Of a stretch of DNA of 64,000 nt, positions 38,302 through 48,571 are shown piece after piece; position 1 is the first letter of the stretch, and every line of letters starts with the position of its first letter. The notes beneath the pieces were generated by a model that was not told where the DNA came from, did no database searches, and was given only the letters and a program-made list of their open reading frames with translations. Source of the stretch: Acidimicrobiaceae bacterium (GTDB taxonomy: Bacteria; Actinomycetota; Acidimicrobiia; Acidimicrobiales; RAAP-2); NCBI GenBank assembly GCA_003155915.1, contig PMFA01000003.1:62001-126000 (forward strand), read 5' to 3'. A program made the translations under genes and the position numbers.

Positions 38302-40052
38302 TGCAACTGCCAGTCGCCGATACCGCCGCCGTTCGCACCTACGCCAAGGTGCTCATCGGCCAACACCGCTCGAAGTTGGTCCGGATGCTCTCGCTCTACG
38401 CGCTCGCGGCGTTCATGGCGCTCATCCCGGCCTACATCATCGGCGAGATCACGAACTTCGCGGCCGATCACCAATTGACGGCGCATCGCATCACGCTCTA
38501 CGTCGGGATCCTCTTTGTCTCGTCGATCCTCTACGCCGGGCTTTCCTTCCTCGCTCGACGCCGTAGTTACCTCTTGGGCGAGACCGTCTTCGCGCAGTTG
38601 CGCGAGGAGTTCCTCGAAAGCGTGTTGGGCCTGCCGTTGGTCGAAGTGGAGCGCGCCGGCACGGGAGACCTGCTCAGTCGAACGACCAATGACATCGAAG
38701 CGCTGTCACGCACGGTGCGCTTCGCCATGCCCGAATGGCTCGTGGCCATCGTGCAGGCGCTGTTGACGCTCATCGCGATGACGATCGTCAGTCCCCTCGC
38801 GACGCTCGCCAGTTTGGTGTCCCTGCCCATTCTGTTTTTCTCGACGCGCTACTACTTGCACTACGCCACGCCCGGCTACCGGCGCGAACGAATGAGCTAC
38901 GCCACCATGTCGGGCTCGGTCTCCGAAACGGCCGAAGGCGCGCGCACCGTTGACGCGCACCGCCTCGGGAAGCGCCAGGGCCAGCGCATCGAGGGCAACA
39001 TTCGTGAGTCCTTCTACTCCGAGATGTACACGCTGCTCATGCGCATGGTCTGGTTCCCCACGATCGAGAGTGCGTTCGCCCTCGCGGTCGCCACGACGCT
39101 CGCCTGGAGCGGGTGGCTGGCGCTGCATCACGACATCACGATCGGGGCCGCCACCACGGTCACGCTCTACGTCGTGCAGATCAACGACCCGATCGACCGC
39201 ATCGTGTCGTGGCTCGACGAACTCCAGGTCGGTCAGACGTCGTTGGCGCGCCTCGTGGGCGTGTCGGCGGTGCGCGACGACCGCCCGACCGAAGGCGTCG
39301 AGCCGAAAAACGAGACCATCACCATGAATGATGTCCGCTACGCCTATCGTCCGGGCTTCGACGTGTTGAACGGACTGTCGCTCACGATTCGACCGGGTGA
39401 ACGACTGGCCATCGTTGGTCCCTCGGGCGCGGGAAAATCCACCATCGGGCGGTTGCTCGCCGGCATCGACGCGCCGGGGAGCGGCTCGGTGATGGTGGGT
39501 GACGTGGCGCTCGCGAGCATGCCGTTGCCGATGCTGCGACGACACGTAGCCCTGGTGACCCAAGAGCACCACATCTTCATCGGCACGGTACGCGAGAACT
39601 TGGCGCTCGCCAAGCCCGAGGCCACCGATGACGAGATCGTTCGGGCCCTGGACGCCGTCGACGCACTCGAATGGGTGCAAGCGCTCCCCGACGGGATTCT
39701 CACCGAACTCGGCACGACCGGCTACCAAGTCTCCCCGGCCCAGGCCCAACAGGTGGCGCTCGCGCGACTGGTGCTGAGCGACCCCCACACGCTCGTGCTC
39801 GACGAGGCGACAGCCATGCTGGATCCGCGAGCGGCGCGTCATCTGGAGCGTTCCCTCGTGGCCGTGCTGCGGGGGCGAACGGTGGTGGCGATCGCGCACC
39901 GTCTTCACACGGCCCACGACGCCGACCGTGTCTGCGTCGTGATCGACGGCAAGATCGCCGAGTTGGGCACGCACGACGAGCTGGTGGCGCTGAACGGTGA
40001 GTACGCGTCACTCTGGAGCTCCTGGCGGAACGAGAAGCCCGGCCCGTCCTAG
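38301..40052 (+). CDS. ABC exporter subunit 2 (TMD-NBD), canonical Walker A/B, degenerate signature
   Basis: GPSGAGKSTIGRLL; TLVLDEATAMLD; VAIAHRL; signature VSPAQAQQVALAR. Confidence 0.93.
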   Translation: MQLPVADTAAVRTYAKVLIGQHRSKLVRMLSLYALAAFMALIPAYIIGEITNFAADHQLTAHRITLYVGILFVSSILYAGLSFLARRRSYLLGETVFAQLREEFLESVLGLPLVEVERAGTGDLLSRTTNDIEALSRTVRFAMPEWLVAIVQALLTLIAMTIVSPLATLASLVSLPILFFSTRYYLHYATPGYRRERMSYATMSGSVSETAEGARTVDAHRLGKRQGQRIEGNIRESFYSEMYTLLMRMVWFPTIESAFALAVATTLAWSGWLALHHDITIGAATTVTLYVVQINDPIDRIVSWLDELQVGQTSLARLVGVSAVRDDRPTEGVEPKNETITMNDVRYAYRPGFDVLNGLSLTIRPGERLAIVGPSGAGKSTIGRLLAGIDAPGSGSVMVGDVALASMPLPMLRRHVALVTQEHHIFIGTVRENLALAKPEATDDEIVRALDAVDALEWVQALPDGILTELGTTGYQVSPAQAQQVALARLVLSDPHTLVLDEATAMLDPRAARHLERSLVAVLRGRTVVAIAHRLHTAHDADRVCVVIDGKIAELGTHDELVALNGEYASLWSSWRNEKPGPS

Positions 40053-40064
40053 GATTTCAAGTGC

Positions 40065-41759
40065 ATGGTGACTCCACTTCTTCGCGGCGCCGAGATTGAC
40101 GCCTGCGTCCACCGAATCACCTTGGCCCGCGCCGAACCGAACTACGCGCACCGAACTCCCGTGACGCCCGAGATCCAACGACGACGTGACGAAGCCGAGT
40201 ACCACCGCCGCAGCGTCTTCGAGCGATTGGTCGCGCTGCACCCGGACGCCGTGACGGCGAGCGGGCATCAGCACACGGAAGAGCTGATGGAGAACGGCGT
40301 CGAACTCATCCTCAACGCCCGACTCGCCGATTTCGCGGCACGCAGAACCATCACGTCCCAAGCGTTCGTGCGCGTCGGTCGGGTCGACGACCGCTTCACG
40401 TACGCGCCGCTCGTGATCAAGAACCATGAGGTGACCGAGGTCTCCTCCAGCCGGCAACTGCTCGAGGGATCCCTCGAACGACTGATGCCGAGCGACGTCG
40501 TGGTGCGTGAAGGACTCGGACTGCGCTCAACCGCCACCGTTCGCCGCGACGTCTTGTTGCTCGACGGAGCGACACGTATTCTCCAAGCCTTCGCCGCCGC
40601 GGATCCGTCCCTTCGAGGCGCCCTGATCGATCGCAACTCTCGGCTGTGGTGGCTGGACTTAGCCAGTCCGACGTATTCGCGCAGCAACCTCAGCGCCTAT
40701 GACGCGTTCTACCGCGAGCGCGTCGACGCGCTCAGCGCACTCGACGAATGGTTCGACCTCGGCGGAGTGTTTCCAACCTCGCCCTATTGGCACCGGGAAT
40801 GCTTGACCTGCGAGTTCTCCGAGCACTGTCACGGCGAACTCGAAGCGATCGACGACGTCTCACTGACGCGCTTCACCTCGATCGATCAACAGTCCGCGCT
40901 CCGCGCTCACGGTATCCACACGCGAAACCAATTGGCTCGGCTCGATCCCGTACGGGCCAGGTCGGCGCGCGCCAAGTCCGCGGTCCCCGCAGCGCTCGTC
41001 GGCGTGGAGGACGGCCTCGGACGAAAGTTCGACCGCCTCGATGAACTGATTTATCGAGCTCGCTCGCACGTCCGTGACAGTGCCCTTCGAATCCTCGACC
41101 CCTCGCTCATGGGTTGCCCGACCGCCGACGTCGAGGTTGACGTCGACATGGAGAGCTACGACGACGCGACGTACCTCTGGGGAGCGAACGTCACGTTGAA
41201 CGCACCAGTCGACGGGCTCGTCGAGGGCTACACGACTTTCGTGGAATGGGGCGAACTGACGCGCGGGGCCGAAGCCCGCAACTTCGCCGCGTTCTGGACG
41301 TGGCTGACCAGCCTGCGACAGATCTCTCAGTGGCAGGGTCGAAGTTTCGCGGCGTACTGCTTCTGGGCCCAGGCCGAAGACGGCGCCATGAACCGCGCCG
41401 TCGCCACCGCCGTCGAAGGTGGGCCCACGCTCCAGGACCTCAACGAGTTCCGCCAACTATCGCCGCCGGCGTGGATAGACCTCCACGACCTCGCGAAGGC
41501 GCAAATTCAAACTGCGGGACAACTCGGACTGAAACAGCTCGCGGCCTCGGCCGGTTTCCAGTGGCGCGACGTGAATCCCAGCGGCGAAGCGTCGATGCTC
41601 TGGTACGAAGTGGCCACGCGCGACGACGATGCCGAGGCGGCGATTTCGCGTCAACGCATCCTCGACTACAACGAGGACGACTGTCGCGCGACCAAGTCGC
41701 TGCGCGACTGGCTGAACGGCCCGGCGAAGTACCTAGCGCACCGCGACGACCCTGTGTAG
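40065..41759 (+). CDS. TM0106-type RecB-like nuclease with C-terminal RNase H-like (YprB-type) domain
   Basis: CLTCEFSEHC cysteine cluster; VDVDMESYDDATYLWG; YNEDDCRATKSLRDWL. Confidence 0.8.
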   Translation: MVTPLLRGAEIDACVHRITLARAEPNYAHRTPVTPEIQRRRDEAEYHRRSVFERLVALHPDAVTASGHQHTEELMENGVELILNARLADFAARRTITSQAFVRVGRVDDRFTYAPLVIKNHEVTEVSSSRQLLEGSLERLMPSDVVVREGLGLRSTATVRRDVLLLDGATRILQAFAAADPSLRGALIDRNSRLWWLDLASPTYSRSNLSAYDAFYRERVDALSALDEWFDLGGVFPTSPYWHRECLTCEFSEHCHGELEAIDDVSLTRFTSIDQQSALRAHGIHTRNQLARLDPVRARSARAKSAVPAALVGVEDGLGRKFDRLDELIYRARSHVRDSALRILDPSLMGCPTADVEVDVDMESYDDATYLWGANVTLNAPVDGLVEGYTTFVEWGELTRGAEARNFAAFWTWLTSLRQISQWQGRSFAAYCFWAQAEDGAMNRAVATAVEGGPTLQDLNEFRQLSPPAWIDLHDLAKAQIQTAGQLGLKQLAASAGFQWRDVNPSGEASMLWYEVATRDDDAEAAISRQRILDYNEDDCRATKSLRDWLNGPAKYLAHRDDPV

Positions 41760-41787
41760 CCTCGCGCGTGTTCATTAGCATTGGTCG

Positions 41788-43281
41788 GTGACCCCGGCGA
41801 CACCAGTACCTGCTCGCGAGGTCACGTATACGTTGAGCGCCCGAATATTGGGAGTGCTCAACACGGCGCTCTCGATCACGTGCGCCGTGGTCCTCGCGCT
41901 AGGACTCAGTGATCTCGCCCAGCGCCGCGTTGCGTCGGGCATCTGGCTCTTGCTGGGTGTCCTGGGCATCCGGTGGGTCCTGGCCACGTTGATCGCGCGG
42001 TGGAGCGTTCACGCAGGGGCGACGTTGCGCGCGCGCTGGCGCGCCACGTTGGTACTGCATTTCACGGTACCGCAGCCGGAGCGCGAGCGGAGCCGGGGCG
42101 ACCTCGGACTCGCCATTGAACAGGCGTCCGATCGACCGACCCTCAACCTGCTCGAGACGAGTGCCGTCGTCGCGCCGGCCGGTCTCGCCGTGCTCTTCTG
42201 GGCCGGCGGTTGGTTGGCGTCGTTGATCACCGTGGTCCTGTTGGTGGCCGCGGTACCGCTCTATCGACGAGCCGGCAAACGCAGCGAGGCGTCCGCACTC
42301 GAATACCAGCGCCGCCGGGCCCTCCTGGAGGGCCGACAACTCGAGTTGTTGCACCACACGACAGAACTACGCGCCCTGGGCGCCGTCGAATACGGGGCCG
42401 ATGAGATCGCCGCCATATCGGACTCCGAGCACGCCATCGCGATGCGCGCGATTCGCGTCGCCCTCGAGTCCTCGCTGGTCACGGAGTTCTTGAGCGGCGT
42501 CAGCATTGGACTCGTCGCGATGGTCGTCGGCTTCGCACTCTTGGGCGGGCGAATCACGCTCGAGCACGCCCTCGTCGCGGTACTGGTGACCAGCGAGATC
42601 TTCACGCACGTTCGTCGCTACGGCGTGGAGTTCCATCGCCGCGAGGACTCCGAGCGTTCACTGGTTCTCTTGGACCGCGGCGCGAGCGCGTCCGACGTCA
42701 CTTCGACCGAGCTGCTCGTCGCGACTGATCTGGTGACGACGGCGCAGAGCCGTCCGGTCAGTGTCACCCTGACGCCGGGTCAAACTCTGCTGGTCACCGG
42801 TCCGTCGGGCTCGGGCAAGACGACACTCCTGGACACGCTCATCGGTTGGCGCGATCCGCAGACCGGTGCGGTTGTGCGCGCCAATGTCCGCACGGGGCAC
42901 GTGAGCGTCGAAAGCGCGTTGCTGTCGGGTACGTTGCGCGACAACCTCACGCTCGGTCAAGCAATTCCTGACGGTGACGTGACGGCGTGTCTTTCTTCGT
43001 TGGGACTCCTCGGACCCCGATTCGAAGACCTCGATACCGCCCTCCTCGCCGACGGTAGGGGGATCAGTACGGGAGAGAAGGTTCGCGTGGTGTTGGCCCG
43101 AGCGCTCCTCGCCCACCCCGATCTTCTGGTCATCGACGACGTGGCCGGCGTTCTCGACGAAGACGGTCGACGTCTCGTTCGCACGGTGCTCAAGGCGCCC
43201 CGCTCCTTCGGCGTCATCGAAGCGACCGTCGACACGCCGCTCTTCACCGACGTCACCTATCGGATCGAGTTGTCACCGTGA
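41788..43281 (+). CDS. ABC transporter TMD-NBD protein (CydD-like exporter half)
   Basis: TGPSGSGKTTLLDTLIG; ISTGEKVRVVLARALLAHPDLLVIDD; GTG start. Confidence 0.85.
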   Translation: MTPATPVPAREVTYTLSARILGVLNTALSITCAVVLALGLSDLAQRRVASGIWLLLGVLGIRWVLATLIARWSVHAGATLRARWRATLVLHFTVPQPERERSRGDLGLAIEQASDRPTLNLLETSAVVAPAGLAVLFWAGGWLASLITVVLLVAAVPLYRRAGKRSEASALEYQRRRALLEGRQLELLHHTTELRALGAVEYGADEIAAISDSEHAIAMRAIRVALESSLVTEFLSGVSIGLVAMVVGFALLGGRITLEHALVAVLVTSEIFTHVRRYGVEFHRREDSERSLVLLDRGASASDVTSTELLVATDLVTTAQSRPVSVTLTPGQTLLVTGPSGSGKTTLLDTLIGWRDPQTGAVVRANVRTGHVSVESALLSGTLRDNLTLGQAIPDGDVTACLSSLGLLGPRFEDLDTALLADGRGISTGEKVRVVLARALLAHPDLLVIDDVAGVLDEDGRRLVRTVLKAPRSFGVIEATVDTPLFTDVTYRIELSP

Positions 43282-44876
43282 GAAACGACATTCGTCGACT
43301 GCGTCGCTGGCTCCGACGTGCCCAGCCACCTCGGGGAACCCTTCTTCGCGCCCTCGCGGCCGGTGTCGTCGCCTCAATAGTGAACGTCGCGTTGTTAGTC
43401 GGAGCGGTGGGGCTGTTGGTCGAGAGCGCGACGCGCCCGGGGCTTCGCACCGTCCTCGGCGCGCTGATCGTTATCGAGCTCTTCGCCTTCCTGCGGTCGC
43501 CGCTTCGTTTCATCGAACGACTCAGCGCCCACCGATTGGGTTTCGCCGCGGTCTCGCGCTGGCGCCGCTGGCTCGTTCTCACCGTGGGCGCGTTCACTTT
43601 CACGCGGTGGCGCTCGTACGCCGCGGGTGATCTACTGGAACGCTCGCTTCGCGATACTGACGAACTCCAGGACCTATGGCTTCGTTGCGTGATTCCTTTC
43701 ATCACCTCGAGCGCGGTGATGCTGCTCGGCGACCTCGTCATCGGTCTCATGGCGCCCCACGGGAAATGGTGGTCCTACGCGGCCGATTTACTCGCGGTGC
43801 AACTCCTCGGTGCCGCGGCGCTCGTCGCCAATGTCGGCCCGTTGCTGGGACGCGACCGGGTCCTTCGACGGGCCCGCGCGCGCTACCGGGCGCAATTGGT
43901 GGAGTTGAGCGCCGCCACGCCGGAGCTGGTCTTACTCGGGCGAGTTGGTTTCGCCGAGACGCGCGCCGTCGCGTCCGTCGACCGGTTGCGACACGCCGAG
44001 GCCGCGCTGACGCGCCAACACGATCTCTCCAACGCGGTCGCGCCAGCCATGACCGCCCTCGCGCTCGGCGCTCTCGTGGTGCGACCGCACAGTGCCGCGC
44101 TCTGGATCGTCGTCGCGGCGCTACTGGCCCTCTCCACGTTCGAATCGCTCAACGTCGTACGTGACGCACTCGACACCGCCGTCGCCGTGAGCGCCGCGGC
44201 GGAACGTTTGGAAGAGCTCGACGTTACGGGCCCGCGCGGCGACGCCGCCTGGCCGACGGACTCAACCGTACGTCTCGATCACGTCACGATCAACGAGGAG
44301 AGTGAGACCCTGGTGGCCGATGCGTCGCTCGTCGTCGCGCCCGGTCGAAGGGTCGCGCTCACCGGTTCATCGGGTGTCGGAAAGTCAACGTTGCTACGAG
44401 CACTCGCGGCCCTCGACGTCGTGGCGAACGGCACGATCAGCGTGGGCGACGTGGCGATCACCGACATTGACGAACGCGAACTGCGTCGGGGCCTGGCCTA
44501 CGTCGCGAGCGAGCCGGGGCTCACGCGGGGCTTCGCGATCGACGTCGTGAGTCTCGGGCGCCCCACGTCGCGAAACTCGCTGGAGGACTTAGCGACCTTG
44601 GGACTCGCCACGCAATCCACCACGCGTTGGGAGGATCTCTCACGCGGTGAACGCGCGCGAGTCGCGATCGCGCGCGCCATCGTCACGAGTCCGGCGATCC
44701 TTCTACTGGACGAGCCCACGAGCGGACTCGGGACCGACGAGACCGAACGCGTACTGTCGCTCCTCGGCGCATCGGTCGCCACGGTCATAGTCGCGACACA
44801 CGATGCCCAGGTGATGGCGTGGTGCGACGAGGTCCTCGAACTCATCGACGGGAACCTCCGCGTACTCAGGCGTTGA
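43278..44876 (+). CDS. ABC transporter TMD-NBD protein (CydC-like exporter half)
   Basis: [55 protein letters not shown]. Confidence 0.88.
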   Translation: MRNDIRRLRRWLRRAQPPRGTLLRALAAGVVASIVNVALLVGAVGLLVESATRPGLRTVLGALIVIELFAFLRSPLRFIERLSAHRLGFAAVSRWRRWLVLTVGAFTFTRWRSYAAGDLLERSLRDTDELQDLWLRCVIPFITSSAVMLLGDLVIGLMAPHGKWWSYAADLLAVQLLGAAALVANVGPLLGRDRVLRRARARYRAQLVELSAATPELVLLGRVGFAETRAVASVDRLRHAEAALTRQHDLSNAVAPAMTALALGALVVRPHSAALWIVVAALLALSTFESLNVVRDALDTAVAVSAAAERLEELDVTGPRGDAAWPTDSTVRLDHVTINEESETLVADASLVVAPGRRVALTGSSGVGKSTLLRALAALDVVANGTISVGDVAITDIDERELRRGLAYVASEPGLTRGFAIDVVSLGRPTSRNSLEDLATLGLATQSTTRWEDLSRGERARVAIARAIVTSPAILLLDEPTSGLGTDETERVLSLLGASVATVIVATHDAQVMAWCDEVLELIDGNLRVLRR

Positions 44877-45849
44877 GGTTCCTCATCCCGGCCGCGACGT
44901 AGCGATCACCGGCCACGGCGTCGCGCGGAATCGCGGCCTCGAGGGCCGCGACGTCGGCATCGCTCAAGATGACGTCGTCAGCAGCGATGTTCTCGTGGAG
45001 CCACTTACGACGCTTCGTTCCGGGAATGGGCACGACATCGGGGCCGCGTGAGAGGACCCACGCCAGGGCGAGTTGGGCGACGCTCGCGCCCTTGGACTCG
45101 GCGATCGCCTCCAGGTTCGCCAGGAGCGTCAGGTTTTGATCGTACGCCTCGCCGCTGAAACGTGGCTGGTGCTTGCGAAAATCGCCGTCGCTCGTACCTT
45201 CGCGATTACTCACTTCGTTGGTCAAAAATCCTCGTCCGAGTGGGCTGTAGGCGACGAAACCGATGCCGAGGCGGCGACAGGTGTCGAGCACGCCGTCTTC
45301 GGGGTCGCGACTCCACAACGAGTATTCGCTCTGCAGCGCACTCACCGGATGGACCGCGTGGGCCCGTTCGATCGTCGCCGACGAAGCTTCAGAGATGCCG
45401 AGGTGTCGGACCTTACCGGCCTCGACCAGGCTCTTCATGGCGCCCCAGGTCTCTTCAATGTCGACGGTTCGATCAACGCGATGCTGGTAGTAGAGGTCGA
45501 TCACCTCGACACCCAGGCGCCGCAACGAGGCGTCGCACGCTTCGGCGACGTACTCCGGTGTGCCGTTGATGCGGATGAAGGATCCGTCGGCGGCGCGCTG
45601 GTTACCGAACTTCGTGGCGAGCACGACCTCGTCACGACGACCCTGGATGGCGCGTCCCACGAGCTCTTCGTTCTTGAAGGGCCCGTACATGTCGGCGGTG
45701 TCGAGGAAGTCGACGCCGGCGTCCAACGCGTCGTGAATAGTGGCGATTGATTCGGTGTCGTCCCCGGCTCCGTAGAACTCGCTCATGCCCATACAGCCGA
45801 GTCCCTGTGCGGAGACTTCAAGACCCTGGCCCAACGTTCGGCGATTCAT
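44866..45849 (-). CDS. Aldo/keto reductase
   Basis: [40 protein letters not shown]. Confidence 0.95.
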   Translation of the reverse strand: MNRRTLGQGLEVSAQGLGCMGMSEFYGAGDDTESIATIHDALDAGVDFLDTADMYGPFKNEELVGRAIQGRRDEVVLATKFGNQRAADGSFIRINGTPEYVAEACDASLRRLGVEVIDLYYQHRVDRTVDIEETWGAMKSLVEAGKVRHLGISEASSATIERAHAVHPVSALQSEYSLWSRDPEDGVLDTCRRLGIGFVAYSPLGRGFLTNEVSNREGTSDGDFRKHQPRFSGEAYDQNLTLLANLEAIAESKGASVAQLALAWVLSRGPDVVPIPGTKRRKWLHENIAADDVILSDADVAALEAAIPRDAVAGDRYVAAGMRNLNA

Positions 45850-45968
45850 CGCGTCTCCTTAATGTGAAATTGCTCACAAACCTTTGTTTGCAGGCTTCTG
45901 GTGACAGAGTAGCGGCTGGTTCGCGATTATATTTTTGTGTCATTGGCTGGGGGGGCCAAACATCGAGG

Positions 45969-46002
45969 GCCCGCTTGTTCTGGATACGCGGAACAGGCGG
46001 GC
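45969..46002. terminator. Strong hairpin in a divergent intergenic region (possible sRNA terminator or leader)
   Basis: gcccgcttgttc-tggatacgcg-gaacaggcgggc, then ttcgttgtttc; preceded by ttggc-tgggggg-gccaa. Confidence 0.6.
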
Positions 46003-46058
46003 TTCGTTGTTTCTACACACGACTCTGACGAAAGTTTCAGCACCTCTATGGTTGTGTC

Positions 46059-46724
46059 GTGAGCGGTTCGGTAATTCCTCCCGACATCGCGACCCCGCAG
46101 GTGCGACCGCTGCTTCGTGGTTGGCTCCACTTGGTCGCCTTTTTCGTCCTCTTCGCCTGTTCACCCATTCTCTTCGCGCGCTGTCGAACCTGGTCCCAAG
46201 TCGGCTGGGTCCTCTGCTTCCTCGTGGGCGTCGGAGCGATGCTCATCACGAGCGCCCTCTTGCATCGCGTGAACTGGACGCCGACGCAACGACAGGCGTG
46301 GCGTCGAGCCGACCATTCCACGATTTTCCTCGCCATCACCGGCACCTACTTCGCCATCGCGGGGCTGACCATGCACGGCACGATCCGCCTCGTCACGTTG
46401 ATCATCATCGGCGTGTGTACGTGCATCGGCATCGCCATTCGCCAGTTCTCGATGAACGCCCCGAAGTGGGCCAACACGATCCCCTTCCTGGTCATGAGTT
46501 GGTTTGCCGCGTTGGTCATGCCCCAGATCTACCGGGGCGGTGGACCGCTGTGCTTCTCGCTCATCCTCGGCGGGGGCGTGGCCTACTCGGTCGGCGCCGT
46601 CTTTTACGGCTCGAAGCGGCCGAAGCTCTCACCGAGGGTCTTTGGCTACCACGAGCTCTTTCACGCCTTCACGTTGATTGGCGCCGGGCTGCATTTCGCC
46701 GCCATCAGCGTCGCCCTGCGCTAA
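46059..46724 (+). CDS. Hemolysin III / PAQR family membrane protein
   Basis: LITSALLHRVNWTPTQRQAWRRADHSTIFLAITGTYFAIA; C-terminal GYHELFHAFTLIGAGLHF. Confidence 0.92.
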   Translation: MSGSVIPPDIATPQVRPLLRGWLHLVAFFVLFACSPILFARCRTWSQVGWVLCFLVGVGAMLITSALLHRVNWTPTQRQAWRRADHSTIFLAITGTYFAIAGLTMHGTIRLVTLIIIGVCTCIGIAIRQFSMNAPKWANTIPFLVMSWFAALVMPQIYRGGGPLCFSLILGGGVAYSVGAVFYGSKRPKLSPRVFGYHELFHAFTLIGAGLHFAAISVALR

Positions 46725-47317
46725 CTCTCGAGGGGCGGCACGACGTTGTAGTTCAAGAGCGACGGCGTCCACATCCTCGAGCCGATCGTGGTCATGGACC
46801 CGTTGCTCAGGTTCATCCGCCAGGCCACCGAACCCGAGACACCGAGCGCCCACGTCATGGCCGACTTAATCGGCGACATATGACTGAAAATCGCTAGATG
46901 GGAGTTCGCGTCGTGCATCAAGCTCGTCTGATCGCCCAGCAGCACGTCCAGGTCGGCGTGCACGCGTTGGTCGACCGACGCCAGCGATTCGCCGTCGCCG
47001 AAGGCCGTGTTGTGGTCATGTTCGAAGGCGCGCCACTGCTCTTCGCTTACGCGGCTCAGCGGTTGTCCGTCGAGCGAGCCGTAGTCGACCTCGATGAACG
47101 ACTCCTTCACCAGCGCGCGAAGGTCCGGCACCGCCAGGGCCGCGGTCGCACGAGCGCGCTGCAGGGGCGACGTCCACACTTCTTGGACGTTGAGAAGGAA
47201 CGGTCGCAACGCGCGCGCTTGGCGCTCGCCGAGTTCGGTGAGCGTCGGGTCGCTCTGGCCGACCAAGAGTCGCGCGGCGTTCGACGACGTCTGTCCGTGA
47301 CGAATGAGAATGATCAC
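46721..47317 (-). CDS. Histidine phosphatase superfamily protein
   Basis: ILIRHGQTSSNAARLLVGQSDPTLTELGERQA; GTG start. Confidence 0.9.
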   Translation of the reverse strand: MIILIRHGQTSSNAARLLVGQSDPTLTELGERQARALRPFLLNVQEVWTSPLQRARATAALAVPDLRALVKESFIEVDYGSLDGQPLSRVSEEQWRAFEHDHNTAFGDGESLASVDQRVHADLDVLLGDQTSLMHDANSHLAIFSHMSPIKSAMTWALGVSGSVAWRMNLSNGSMTTIGSRMWTPSLLNYNVVPPLES

Positions 47318-48024
47318 GGCATCAGCAGACGGCCACACTCGGGACAGTTCATGAAGGCTCCCTCCGGCTGCCCCTTCCATCGATCGAGATCGAGCGGCGA
47401 CAGCGCGATGCGACAGCCGTCACAACGGCCCGAGACGATCTGGGAAGCTCCGGAGGTGCCCGCGCGCGCGAGGGCCGCCTCGTAGCGCTTCAGGAGTTCG
47501 GGCGCCAGGGCCGCGCACTTTTCGACCCTCGAGGCGCGCAGGGCGACCAGTTCTTCATCCAGGCTGGCGTGGAGTTCGACGATCGCCGCCTGGATTTCGC
47601 TCCGCCGCAGCACGGCCGGTTGCGCCGCGGCCTTGACGGCGTTCACGGCCTCGTCCAACGGCTCGACGGCGATGAGGTACTCGAGTTCGAGGTCGTCGCT
47701 GCGCTCGAGCAGTTCGCGCACGTGCTGGACTTCAGTCTGCAGCGCCGCCAGCTCCCGGGAATTGGCGGTGGAACTGCTCAGGGTCTTGTCGAGGCTCTCG
47801 GCGCGGGCGCGGAGGCGATTACCCTCTCGTTGGGTCACTTCGTAGGCCGATCGCACGGGCGCCAGTGCGGCCTGGGCTTCGTTGAGCACTTTTAACTGGG
47901 CGCGAAGTTCGACTTCGAGCGCGGCTAATTCGGCCGTCTCGGGTAAGTGCGTCTTCTGGGACCCCACGCGGTCGAGCCAGCGATCGGCCTCCATGAGTGC
48001 GCGAAGGTCGTCGGTCTCACTCAC
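47314..48024 (-). CDS. Coiled-coil protein with C-terminal C4 zinc ribbon
   Basis: SGRCDGCRIALSPLDLDRWKGQPEGAFMNCPECGRLL; long helical N-terminal region; GTG start. Confidence 0.88.
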   Translation of the reverse strand: MSETDDLRALMEADRWLDRVGSQKTHLPETAELAALEVELRAQLKVLNEAQAALAPVRSAYEVTQREGNRLRARAESLDKTLSSSTANSRELAALQTEVQHVRELLERSDDLELEYLIAVEPLDEAVNAVKAAAQPAVLRRSEIQAAIVELHASLDEELVALRASRVEKCAALAPELLKRYEAALARAGTSGASQIVSGRCDGCRIALSPLDLDRWKGQPEGAFMNCPECGRLLMP

Positions 48025-48028
48025 GTTT

Positions 48029-48571
48029 TCAGTCTCGCACGTTCCACGTCTCGAGCGACCGGGCGAGCTTGGCCAGCGCGGGCGCGAGCGCGGGCTCGCA
48101 CCGTTCTTGCGCCGTGTCCAAGTCGAACCAGTAGACCTCGGGACTCTCATTCTCCGGCGGCGACGGATCGAGCGGTGGGGCGATGATGACGTAGCGCAGG
48201 TCGTAGTGGGTGTGACCCCTGGGGCCGGGATGCAGGTCAACGTGGAAGAGTTCGACGGGATCGAGGTGGCGCGCGACGAGACCGGTCTCTTCGAGCGTCT
48301 CGCGCAACGCCGCCGACTCGGGACCTTCGTTCGCGTCGACGTGACCGCCAGGCTGGACCCATATTCCGAGGAGCCGGTGGCGGTGTAACACGACGCCGCG
48401 AGAGGAGACCACGAACGCCGACGCGGTGAGGTGGTGATCACTCTGGTCCTCGGCGAATGGATTACCCGGTCCTTCGAGGCGTTCGAGCGTCGCGACGATG
48501 GAATCGGACTCGCGCTGGTCGACGGGATCGATCCGCTCGATCTGTGAGCGCAGCGCGTCGAGCGCGCTCAC
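48029..48571 (-). CDS. NUDIX hydrolase
   Basis: GGHVDANEGPESAALRETLEETGL. Confidence 0.93.
   Translation of the reverse strand: MSALDALRSQIERIDPVDQRESDSIVATLERLEGPGNPFAEDQSDHHLTASAFVVSSRGVVLHRHRLLGIWVQPGGHVDANEGPESAALRETLEETGLVARHLDPVELFHVDLHPGPRGHTHYDLRYVIIAPPLDPSPPENESPEVYWFDLDTAQERCEPALAPALAKLARSLETWNVRD

Noticed and set aside
38706-39974. 422-aa minus-strand ORF opposite ABC exporter subunit 2
   Set aside because: Antisense shadow ORF of a well-supported CDS; R/H/D-rich composition typical of high-GC reverse frames.
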